This document shows, piece after piece, positions 18,185 through 25,939 of a DNA stretch of 43,366 bases (positions within the stretch are counted from its first letter, which is position 1; each line of letters begins with the position of its first letter). This DNA comes from Oscillospiraceae bacterium. Its GTDB lineage: Bacteria; Bacillota; Clostridia; Oscillospirales; Ruminococcaceae. Under the pieces are notes generated by a model. The model saw only the letters and a list, made by a program, of their open reading frames with translations. It ran no database searches and was not told where the DNA came from. A program made the position numbers and the translations under genes. The stretch is taken from NCBI GenBank assembly GCA_021199335.1, contig JAJQIG010000007.1, positions 1 to 43,366 on the forward strand. Direction: 5' to 3'.

Positions 18185-19699
18185 ATGCTTTCATTTGATA
18201 TTACCGACAGACACGTCAGAATTATCCGCGGTACGGAATCGCACGATAAAATCAAGGTTTCCGCTGCCGCTTCGATAGATCTTGAAGAGGGTCTGATTGT
18301 TAATGGTCACATTAAAGATATACCCAAAATGGCAACAATCATAAACGATGAGCTTAAAAACAAGAAAATGGCTGATAAGGAAGCCGTTATAAGTATCTCA
18401 TCTAACCTTGTAATTTTTAAGGAGCTTCATATTCCGAAGGCTAAGGGAACGCAGCTTCTTTCAATGGTTCAGAACCAGATGCAGCATACAATGGGCGTTG
18501 CCGACGATTACTCCATTTCCTATACAATCGCAGGAGAAATCGAGGAGGACGGCGTTCAGGCAATGAAAATTCTTGCAACGGCTTGTCCGTTTGAAGTTGT
18601 TGACTGCTTCAGAAAGGTGTTCTCAATGCTCGGCATTGGACTCCGTTCGGTAGCGGTTGCCTGCAACACTATTACAAGGCTTATAATCTCCGATCCGAAG
18701 ATGAAGTCCAAAATGCCGCTTCTTCTTGTTCAGATTGACCCGAATTTCGTAAGCCTTAACCTTTATGAAAATAACCAGCTTACATTCTCCCGTTTTGCTT
18801 CGATTGACCCATCCGACTATGATAACCCCGAGGATTACGTTTACGAGGCTGTTAACGAAAACATTGTCCGTATGTTCCAGTTCCAGAGGTCGAGGAACGG
18901 CGACAATCCCATTCGAAACGTTATATTCTACGGCGATACAACCGAGTATATCCGCCTTACAAATTCGCTTGAACAGCTTGATATTGCAACAAGCCTCCTC
19001 GGCGTTCCGAACAATGTCGGCGGATATGAAAACTTCGAGTTCCAGGCTTACGCAAACGCTATCGGCGCAATGCTCAAGAGCAACGAGTCCGAGAGAATTA
19101 ATCTTCTTGAGGTCGATGCCGCTTCGGGACGTTCCGCGGCGGGCGCTTCGTTCTTCGTAACGGTTGCGGTTGCGGCAATTGTTTCGGCTGCGCTCTGCGC
19201 CGGAGTAACCCTTGGCGCAAATATCATCAAGAGCCAGTATCAGGCGGACACCGCCGAAATACAGGAATGGCTTGACAGCCCCGAAACGGCGCAGAGAACC
19301 GCCGCCGTTGACGCTATGCAGGCTAAAATCAACAAGGTGAACGACTTTAAGGACGGCGTTCAGACCGCCAAGGATATATTTGATACCCAGCCTATAATTA
19401 CCTCGCAGGTTGTTAAGGATCTTGAAAGCAACTTCAGCGGCGAAAAGGCGGAAATTTTGTCCTATACCTTCTCCGAGGGCGAAATCAGCCTTTCATGTAA
19501 GGCAACCGACAATAATGCGCCTTCAAACGTTGTCGCTAACTTCATTGAACAGGATATTTTTGATAACGTTACATATACGGGCTTCTCTTACAGAGAGGAC
19601 GAGAACGGTTCGGATTCATACACCTTTACCATTAACCTTGAAATAAGGGTACCCGCCGTTGAAGAGGACGAAGAGTCCGTTGAAGAGGGGGTTGAATAA
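18185..19699 (+). CDS. pilM: PilM-PilN fusion, type IV pilus alignment protein
   Basis: The 504-residue protein combines an actin-like cytosolic PilM domain (about 1-300, starting MLSFDITDRHVRI, with LLVQIDPNFVSLNLY as a nucleotide-fold strand) with a single transmembrane helix (about 318-343). It ends with an extracytoplasmic PilN-like domain. In most T4P systems PilM and PilN are separate proteins joined by the PilN N-terminal peptide; here they are one chain. The ATG at 18185 is used because an upstream GTG in frame lies inside the GAGGTG ribosome site. PilO follows after 3 nt. The acidic tail (EEDEESVEEGVE) is unusual. Domain assignment is by motif and gene order. Confidence 0.85.
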   Translation: MLSFDITDRHVRIIRGTESHDKIKVSAAASIDLEEGLIVNGHIKDIPKMATIINDELKNKKMADKEAVISISSNLVIFKELHIPKAKGTQLLSMVQNQMQHTMGVADDYSISYTIAGEIEEDGVQAMKILATACPFEVVDCFRKVFSMLGIGLRSVAVACNTITRLIISDPKMKSKMPLLLVQIDPNFVSLNLYENNQLTFSRFASIDPSDYDNPEDYVYEAVNENIVRMFQFQRSRNGDNPIRNVIFYGDTTEYIRLTNSLEQLDIATSLLGVPNNVGGYENFEFQAYANAIGAMLKSNESERINLLEVDAASGRSAAGASFFVTVAVAAIVSAALCAGVTLGANIIKSQYQADTAEIQEWLDSPETAQRTAAVDAMQAKINKVNDFKDGVQTAKDIFDTQPIITSQVVKDLESNFSGEKAEILSYTFSEGEISLSCKATDNNAPSNVVANFIEQDIFDNVTYTGFSYREDENGSDSYTFTINLEIRVPAVEEDEESVEEGVE

Positions 19700-19702
19700 T
19701 TT

Positions 19703-20464
19703 ATGAAGCTTTCATACAGAGATAAGGTAATTTTTATTTGCGCAATTGTTATTGTAATTCTTGTAGCGGGATTTTTCCTCTTTATTAAGCCCGCATTTGA
19801 GGATATGAACTCGGCAAAATCCGCTCTTGAATCGAAGCAGTCGGAACAGGCTGACGTTCAGTCGAAAATAGATACCCTCCCCCAGCTTGTTGAAACGCTT
19901 AAATCAACGGCGAGCGAGGTTGAGGAAATCCAGTCGTACTTCCTTACGGAGCAGGATCCTTACCTTAACGAGCAGTTTGTTCACGAAATCCTCGATGGAG
20001 ATAGGGTAACAGTCCTCGGAATGGAAACGAGATATACAAGCGCATCTCCGTTCACCGAGTACGTTGTAACTCCGTCAAATGTTGTTTCATATGACCTGCT
20101 TATTGACGGCGACCTTTACGAAGAGCTTCCGCAGGAGGTTTATGACAATTATAACGGCGTAAGATATTCGACAGGTTCGAGCATTACCATCGGCGTAACA
20201 ACGATGACGGTTAATTACCGTGATTCCATTGACCTTAAAAACGTCCTTGCGTTTGCCGATACAATTTCCGAATACGGAAAGACAATGCAGATTACCTCCC
20301 TTACAAAAGCGGAGGAAAAGGATAATTCAACAGGCGAGGAGGATGGCTCGCTTGAGCTTAAGCTTTATTCCATCTATCCCCTTAACATTGAAAGGGTTAT
20401 GGAGGAATCCGATACTGTTGAAATTGTCGATGTTCAGGAAACAGATGAAGAGGCTGCAGAATAA
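19703..20464 (+). CDS. pilO: PilO-like type IV pilus alignment protein
   Basis: A 253-residue bitopic protein: short basic N-terminus, one transmembrane helix (about residues 8-29), a coiled-coil stretch (about 35-80, Glu/Gln/Ser-rich) and an extracytoplasmic alpha/beta domain. This is the architecture of PilO, which pairs with PilN to link the motor to the pilus. Sequence similarity to named PilO is weak by eye, so the call leans on architecture and position 3 nt after the PilM-PilN fusion. It ends in an acidic tail like its neighbour. No PilP or secretin PilQ follows, as expected for a single-membrane cell. Confidence 0.8.
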   Translation: MKLSYRDKVIFICAIVIVILVAGFFLFIKPAFEDMNSAKSALESKQSEQADVQSKIDTLPQLVETLKSTASEVEEIQSYFLTEQDPYLNEQFVHEILDGDRVTVLGMETRYTSASPFTEYVVTPSNVVSYDLLIDGDLYEELPQEVYDNYNGVRYSTGSSITIGVTTMTVNYRDSIDLKNVLAFADTISEYGKTMQITSLTKAEEKDNSTGEEDGSLELKLYSIYPLNIERVMEESDTVEIVDVQETDEEAAE

Positions 20465-20475
20465 TTAAGGCAATT

Positions 20476-20529
20476 TTGCCGAATGAGGCCGATGAAGCGA
20501 GCAAATAACTTCATCGGCTGAAACGGCAA
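20476..20529 (+). other. Two-part stem-loop between pilO and the PilX-like gene
   Basis: An inner perfect 10-bp stem (GCCGATGAAG 20488-20497 with CTTCATCGGC 20509-20518, 11-nt loop) sits on an outer 6-bp stem (TTGCCG 20476-20481 with CGGCAA 20524-20529). No T tract follows. It looks like an mRNA processing or stability element rather than a simple terminator, and would allow different levels of the platform genes and the large downstream protein. Confidence 0.6.
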
Positions 20530-20625
20530 TTAAAGATAACATAAAAAAGCTGCCGAAGATATATTAAAAGAGAATGATCCGATTTGTATCGGGGCTTTAA
20601 ATTTTACAGAAAGGGTGGTTTGCAA

Positions 20626-23472
20626 ATGGCAAAAAACAAAAGCGCGCGAAACGGCGGAAAACTGAGCGGCGCTGTTCTTATCATGGTTGTAACCGTAATG
20701 TTCGTCCTGATAATAATGCTACTTGCTACGCTTACCGTTGTTTCAACGGCTCAGAACAGGTATTACACCAAGTATGAGGAAAACCAGGCTTACTACACAG
20801 CTCGGTCTGCGTTAGATGTTTTCACGCAGAAAATGCTTAATGACAGCGACCACGAAGCGTATAATGACAGTGGCACTGTAAGAACCTATAAGTACACGGA
20901 TGAGGACGGAAACGATTCATCCGCTGTAAATATGACCCAGGGCCTTGCGCTGGAGCTTGAAATGTATAAAATAAAGGCGCAGAATGATGCGGGTCTTGCT
21001 TCAAATTTTGAAAAGACCGATAATATCTTTGACCCGAGCCATGCTTCAACAAAAGCAAGTGATAACATTTATTGTACAGATCTTGACTGTGATGAAATAA
21101 AATATGATATTACATTTCCAAGCGTTTCTGACGGCACAGACGATTACGGCAGATTTGTTGATGAAGATCAGGACGCAACAATTACTGTGGAAATACTTGA
21201 ACGGCATTACAACTTTGGCGGTGAGAATGCCGCTGTTTTTGAAGCGATGTCCGATGCTGATTTAAAGATGCTTTCAAACGGAAGCATTATTGTTGGCGGC
21301 GTTTCATATTCAAAAAATGACCTTAAAGAGGCTATCCGCTTAGGCGAAAGAACAAAGGATAAAATGCGCCTTAAAATAACCGCTACCGTTTACTTTATGG
21401 ATACCGAAGGAACAGCGGTTTTGCTTTATGACACCGATGAAGCTGACCCCGTCCTCGCTTCAAAGGCTATTATATCGTTGGGAACAGCAACAAGCGGCGA
21501 CAGCTTTATTCCTGTCGGCGGAACCAGTACGCTTGACGGCGATCTTTCAACGACTAACTCATCCCTTTTTGTCGGTGATATGTATGTTTCCAACAACCTT
21601 ACAATGGTTGCGGGCGCAAAGGTATATTATTTCTCCGATACCGTGCATACGGTTCTCGGAAATATGACATTTGAGAACGGACATAATGCAAGTTATTATG
21701 AAAGCGGCGGTTCTGTACTCTATGTCGGAGGAACTGTTACTGTCGGAGGAACTGCGGTAACGTTTGGCTCGCCTTCACATAAAACAAACCTTATTGTAAA
21801 TGAATTTACAGGTTCGGATGCGAACTGGTTCGGCGGTTCGTTATATGGAAATATGTATGTAAATACTCTTAATATCACAAATGGAGTTTATACAAATGCG
21901 GATGCAAATATTTATGCCAATGTTATATGTGACAGCAACGCAGAGCCTATAGATAGCGATAGCGATGGAATTAATGATACATTGAATTTCAGCTACACCA
22001 ACCTTTCGCGAGTTAATATAGCGAAGGCGAAGGTTTATGATAAAAACGGAACGGAGTACACAATAGCGGGAATCGGTATTCTCACCGACTCGTTGGGCAA
22101 TTCCTATAACACGAATCTTACAGGATATTCGACAAACGCTTATGAAGTGAAAATGTCCTATAGTGACCCCTCTTATTATTCTCTCACAAGCGAGTACAAA
22201 AAGACATTCACAATGCCTGTTGCGCTTGCGGGAACAACCTCCGAAACAACTGTCGAAATTCCCACAGCAAGAACAGTTTATAAGGAAATATTTGAGGAAA
22301 CCGCATTTGTGGATCAAACGCCGGATCAGGGTCAGAACGGCAGCATCGACACAACAGTTACGGAATATCCAACCCCTACTGTTACCCCGGATTACACGCA
22401 AACATCTATTACGGTTTATTATAGTGAATATTGGTATGAAACAATTACCGCATCCGCTGTAGCGCAGGCAAACAGCAGCAACAGTGCGTATATAGATGCG
22501 CTCATTAACGGTATGGACGATGCAACCAAAATCCTTTACTACGGCGAGGGTGCGCAATATTGGAGCAGTGATTATAATAATGATAAAAACTGGGCTACCA
22601 CTATTTACAATAACGCAGTAGCAGCAGCAAAGGCGAGTGACCCCACATATCAGGCAGCTCTTCAGAATTATTGGAGTACATACATTGACGGCGCGGAAAA
22701 AGCCGGTATTACGGATGAAACTCTCTACATATACTCCAATGAAATTAATGTTGAAACCAATGACGGTTCAACATCCATTCCCGATGAGGTATGGAGCTTG
22801 GCAGGTACAAATAAATATATCAACACAAGCGGATATATTCGTCCTAACAACAATTACGGAACGGTTATTATTGACGCTACCGCCGGTGATATTGACATTC
22901 AGCTCGGATGCACAACCGATACGGCGTCAACGCTTACATTCTTCGGAACATTTATTGTTTACGGAAGCAATGAGGTAAGATTCTTCCTCCCCTGCTCAAC
23001 CTCGGATGAGAAGGTATATAACCTTGGAAACACGGGATACCAATTCCAATTGTGGACATATGACCTCTATAAGGAGTGGAAGAGCGGTACACATACCCTT
23101 GAGCTTGGAACAGAGGCAAGAACGGGAAAGACACTTACAGCTTCACCCGCTATACATATGTATGCCGCAAATACTGTAACCAAAATAAATATGTACAACA
23201 ATTGCTTCGCATCAGCCCATATCTATGCGCCGTTCTCAACGTTCTACGCAGAAAACCATGGAATGACCTTTACAACGTACTATAACGGCGAGTCTGCTGA
23301 TAATGAGGGTGGAAATGTCGGCGAATATGTGGTTGTAGGTTCAATCATATGCGGCGAGTATGAGTGTTCGTCCGCAAAGCCTTGCGTTGCTTACATTGGC
23401 GACAGCTCAACGAATTACCAGTATGGCGACCCGCAGTTCAATTGGGATGCATACCAGTACATGAGAAACTAA
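20626..23472 (+). CDS. Very large PilX-like pilus-associated protein
   Basis: A 948-residue protein with a short basic N-terminus, one hydrophobic helix (about residues 16-37) and then YYTKYEENQAYYTARSALDVF. This is the pattern of PilX N-terminal domains, which lack the GFTLIE prepilin site. Residues about 290-420 carry Gly-rich repeating strands (VGGTVTVGGTAVTFG) like a beta-helix or bactofilin-like fold. A calcium-type acidic loop DSDSDGINDT lies near 445. A second Gly/Asn-rich beta region occupies about 700-948. Typical PilX proteins have fewer than 250 residues. Position before two minor prepilins suggests a tip or initiation complex, perhaps adhesive. AAGGGTGG precedes the ATG at 20626. 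Confidence 0.8.
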   Translation: MAKNKSARNGGKLSGAVLIMVVTVMFVLIIMLLATLTVVSTAQNRYYTKYEENQAYYTARSALDVFTQKMLNDSDHEAYNDSGTVRTYKYTDEDGNDSSAVNMTQGLALELEMYKIKAQNDAGLASNFEKTDNIFDPSHASTKASDNIYCTDLDCDEIKYDITFPSVSDGTDDYGRFVDEDQDATITVEILERHYNFGGENAAVFEAMSDADLKMLSNGSIIVGGVSYSKNDLKEAIRLGERTKDKMRLKITATVYFMDTEGTAVLLYDTDEADPVLASKAIISLGTATSGDSFIPVGGTSTLDGDLSTTNSSLFVGDMYVSNNLTMVAGAKVYYFSDTVHTVLGNMTFENGHNASYYESGGSVLYVGGTVTVGGTAVTFGSPSHKTNLIVNEFTGSDANWFGGSLYGNMYVNTLNITNGVYTNADANIYANVICDSNAEPIDSDSDGINDTLNFSYTNLSRVNIAKAKVYDKNGTEYTIAGIGILTDSLGNSYNTNLTGYSTNAYEVKMSYSDPSYYSLTSEYKKTFTMPVALAGTTSETTVEIPTARTVYKEIFEETAFVDQTPDQGQNGSIDTTVTEYPTPTVTPDYTQTSITVYYSEYWYETITASAVAQANSSNSAYIDALINGMDDATKILYYGEGAQYWSSDYNNDKNWATTIYNNAVAAAKASDPTYQAALQNYWSTYIDGAEKAGITDETLYIYSNEINVETNDGSTSIPDEVWSLAGTNKYINTSGYIRPNNNYGTVIIDATAGDIDIQLGCTTDTASTLTFFGTFIVYGSNEVRFFLPCSTSDEKVYNLGNTGYQFQLWTYDLYKEWKSGTHTLELGTEARTGKTLTASPAIHMYAANTVTKINMYNNCFASAHIYAPFSTFYAENHGMTFTTYYNGESADNEGGNVGEYVVVGSIICGEYECSSAKPCVAYIGDSSTNYQYGDPQFNWDAYQYMRN

Positions 23473-23485
23473 GGAGGTAATGACA

Positions 23486-23959
23486 ATGAAAAGTAAATTC
23501 AAAGGCTTTACCCTTGTTGAGTGCCTTGTGGCGCTCGCTATCCTTGGTATAGGCGCGTTGGTTATGGCTGAGATTTATGCGAATGTAAACAGGATAAACC
23601 TTGATAATCATCTTGTAAACACAAGCCTTTCCCAGCAGATGAAATATGTTGAGAAATATACCGACTCGGAAACCGTAAAAATAGTGTACGGTACAACCGA
23701 ATCGGGTAAAAAGCCCGCGCACAAGCTTTCGGGAACAAGCAATAATAATTATATAACAATTAAAAGCAATTACCAATCAAGCAGCTACAGCAGCGCTATT
23801 ACATTCAATGACACCGATACATACAGCTATGCCGTTAATATTTACGTTCTCCTCAGCCGTGATTCGGATGACTTGGATTCGGACGATGCAGGTTATTCGG
23901 GCGAAAGCGAGGACAAATACAACTTGAGATACCGCTATATGCAGGGCTATTCAAGCTAA
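23486..23959 (+). CDS. Minor type IV prepilin (PilV/PilI-like)
   Basis: A 157-residue class III prepilin. The leader MKSKFKG is followed by FTLVE and a hydrophobic helix (CLVALAILGIGALVMAEIY), so cleavage by PilD after G7 would give a mature N-terminal Phe with Glu at position 5. The globular part is short and acidic near its end. ATG 23486 is chosen over one two codons upstream because AGGAGG lies 8 nt before it. It lies 13 nt after the PilX-like gene and 9 nt before another prepilin, consistent with a minor-pilin complex. Confidence 0.88.
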   Translation: MKSKFKGFTLVECLVALAILGIGALVMAEIYANVNRINLDNHLVNTSLSQQMKYVEKYTDSETVKIVYGTTESGKKPAHKLSGTSNNNYITIKSNYQSSSYSSAITFNDTDTYSYAVNIYVLLSRDSDDLDSDDAGYSGESEDKYNLRYRYMQGYSS

Positions 23960-23968
23960 GGGGGCGAA

Positions 23969-24715
23969 ATGATGAAGAAAATCAAAGGCTTTACCCTTGT
24001 TGAGCTTATCGTTGTAATGGCGATTATGACAATTATTATGGCTGCGCTTATGCATTTTATGTCGCCTATACGTGATACCTACGTTGATTCAACCCTGTAT
24101 GAATCACAGAGGACTACCCAAAGCGGAATCGGTCAGTATCTGTGCGAATCGGTAAGGTATGCTACGAATTTGGGTATTTACGGAAATTCCGATTCCTCCG
24201 TAAGTAATTCGGTCGATGCGGCAAAGCTGTTCCTTGAGGAGGTTACGGGAACGCCCTACGTTTCCATGTCAGCCGAGGAAAAGGAGCTTGAAAACAGGCT
24301 CCAGATTATAACTATCGACCAAAGCACAAGCTATTCATTCGGAAACGAAACATATACGGGAAGAATTATAAGGCGTAAGGTTGCGGATGAATCGGGCGCA
24401 ACAGCTCAAACCGTTAACGCAAATGACGAAAAGGCGGACACCACTACGGGACGTCTTGCGCTTGGCTCGGCATACTACGGTTCCTCCGATTATACAATTA
24501 CGGTTGTACCCGACACGGGCAACAATACGCTCACATTTACGATTACAAGCGCACCCTATTCTTCCTTGAAAGCAAACACTGTTGCCGTTTCAACGGAGAG
24601 CAGCGTTTCATTGAAGAACCTCGGAATAACGGGACATATATACGATACGTCCCATTACAGCGATTCATCCCCAAACAGCAAAATTTACATTGTATTCCTT
24701 CTTCCGATAGAGTAA
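23969..24715 (+). CDS. Minor type IV prepilin (PilW/PilJ-like)
   Basis: A 248-residue class III prepilin with leader MMKKIKG, then FTLVELIVVMAIMTIIMAAL, so Glu at mature position 5 is kept. The globular domain is larger than in the preceding prepilin, with Ser/Thr-rich beta regions. Together with the PilX-like and PilV-like proteins it resembles the minor pilin set that starts pilus assembly. GGGGGCGAA precedes tandem ATGs; the second is equally possible. The gene ends before a bidirectional terminator. Confidence 0.87.
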   Translation: MMKKIKGFTLVELIVVMAIMTIIMAALMHFMSPIRDTYVDSTLYESQRTTQSGIGQYLCESVRYATNLGIYGNSDSSVSNSVDAAKLFLEEVTGTPYVSMSAEEKELENRLQIITIDQSTSYSFGNETYTGRIIRRKVADESGATAQTVNANDEKADTTTGRLALGSAYYGSSDYTITVVPDTGNNTLTFTITSAPYSSLKANTVAVSTESSVSLKNLGITGHIYDTSHYSDSSPNSKIYIVFLLPIE

Positions 24716-24726
24716 ATCAGCAAAAA

Positions 24727-24765
24727 TATTAGGGTGTGTACCCCGAAAAGGCACACACCCTAATA
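24727..24765. terminator. Bidirectional terminator between minor pilin operon and pilD
   Basis: A 13-bp perfect stem (24727-24739 with 24753-24765, core TTAGGGTGTGT) with a 13-nt loop lies between convergent genes. The T run is clear on the minus strand (TATTTTTG) and weak on the plus strand. Confidence 0.75.
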
Positions 24766-24781
24766 AAATCACTTGATTTGC

Positions 24782-25792
24782 TTAAATAACGGGCACGGTG
24801 GTAACTGCGGAGATATACCAATCGAAAATTTCCGTTCCGTAGTATGCCGCAACCCCAAGTCCAATCGCAAGGCAAGGGCCGAACGCAAAGGCGCTGCTCG
24901 ATTCATCCTCCTTTTTGGAGCTTTTGAGCTTTATTACAAGCGCGGCTGCCGCCCCAATGACAATTGCTATAAAAAGCGCAACCACTGCGGCTTTCCAGCC
25001 AAGCATCAGGCCGCCCGCAGCCATGAAAATTACATCGCCCATGCCAAACCCGAACACGGGGCCGTTTTCCTTGATTGACAGGAGCGTTTCATCAAGGACT
25101 TTAGTCAGCTTTTCACGCTCCTTATCGCTGAGTTTCTCCTTTTTTAGGCGCTTTTTAAGCTTTCGAACAGTCTTGTGATCCTCGCTGATGAACAGTATGT
25201 AGAAAAGCGGGGTTATAACAAAGCCTATAACAAGAAGCGGCACGCTTACGCTGAACATACCGACTAAACCATCGGTGATTGAAAGGCTGTTGCCCCTAAG
25301 CGCCGTTGGGAAAAGCACCGAAAGAACCCTTGTCGCAAAGGCTAGTACACCGAGATAGACCAACACGCAGACGGACATCTCCTGCGTATCGAAATCCTCG
25401 AAGCCGATTACGATTACCCCCGCAAGAAACAGGCACAGCAGAGCAGGGTAAATAAGACCATCGGCGATGAAATCATACCGCAGATACATAAGAACAAACA
25501 AAACCCCCGTTAACCCCTCAACGACCGAGTATCTCGGCGAAATGGGAGCTTTGCAGGCACGGCATTTTCCCCCGAGGATAAGCCAGCTGAAAAGCGGAAT
25601 AAGGTCGTAACGCTTTATTTCCGTGCCGCAGGTCATGCAGTGTGAATTCCTTTTTGTAAGCGATTCCCCCGCAGGAAGCCGAAGAATGCACACATTGAGG
25701 AAGCTTCCGATTGTTATTCCGAAGAGGAATACCATAACACAAACGCCCGCATAAAATAATTGTTCGCCCGCAACGGCAAATGCGATATTCAT
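24782..25792 (-). CDS. pilD: Prepilin peptidase / N-methyltransferase PilD (A24 family)
   Basis: A membrane aspartic protease that cleaves class III prepilin leaders before the Phe and methylates the new N-terminus. The 336-residue protein shows the N-terminal domain with paired zinc-type cysteines (HCMTC and CRACK) and the two catalytic aspartates, in GFEDFD and in the GMGD motif (GFGMGDV). There are about eight hydrophobic helices. It is longer than usual (about 250 residues) mainly because a highly charged cytosolic loop of some 45 residues (HKTVRKLKKRLKKEK and on) precedes the GMGD helix. AAGGAG lies 8 nt before the ATG. It is convergent with the minor pilin genes and divergent from pilB. 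Confidence 0.94.
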   Translation of the reverse strand: MNIAFAVAGEQLFYAGVCVMVFLFGITIGSFLNVCILRLPAGESLTKRNSHCMTCGTEIKRYDLIPLFSWLILGGKCRACKAPISPRYSVVEGLTGVLFVLMYLRYDFIADGLIYPALLCLFLAGVIVIGFEDFDTQEMSVCVLVYLGVLAFATRVLSVLFPTALRGNSLSITDGLVGMFSVSVPLLVIGFVITPLFYILFISEDHKTVRKLKKRLKKEKLSDKEREKLTKVLDETLLSIKENGPVFGFGMGDVIFMAAGGLMLGWKAAVVALFIAIVIGAAAALVIKLKSSKKEDESSSAFAFGPCLAIGLGVAAYYGTEIFDWYISAVTTVPVI

Positions 25793-25824
25793 ATGAAAAT
25801 CTCCTTTATGTTGAAAATTTGATA

Positions 25825-25853
25825 TTATTATCTTAACATAAATTTTGTATAAT
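25825..25853 (+). promoter_or_regulatory. Possible promoter of pilB-pilT
   Basis: A good TATAAT (25848-25853) has only a poor -35 (TTATTA) at 17 nt. The ATG of pilB lies 86 nt downstream. A weak -35 would fit activator dependence, but this is uncertain. Confidence 0.4.
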
Positions 25854-25939
25854 TACAATAGCTTTACAGTCAGATTTCTGTGCCGTGAGCAGAAATATTG
25901 CATAAAATCTTTATTCACGGAGAAACGAGGCAGCCATTT

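Noticed and set aside
21841-22557. A 238-codon minus-strand frame inside the PilX-like gene
   Set aside because: It lies wholly in a coding gene of the other strand, is rich in Cys/Arg/Ile in a way typical of shadow frames, and has no ribosome site.
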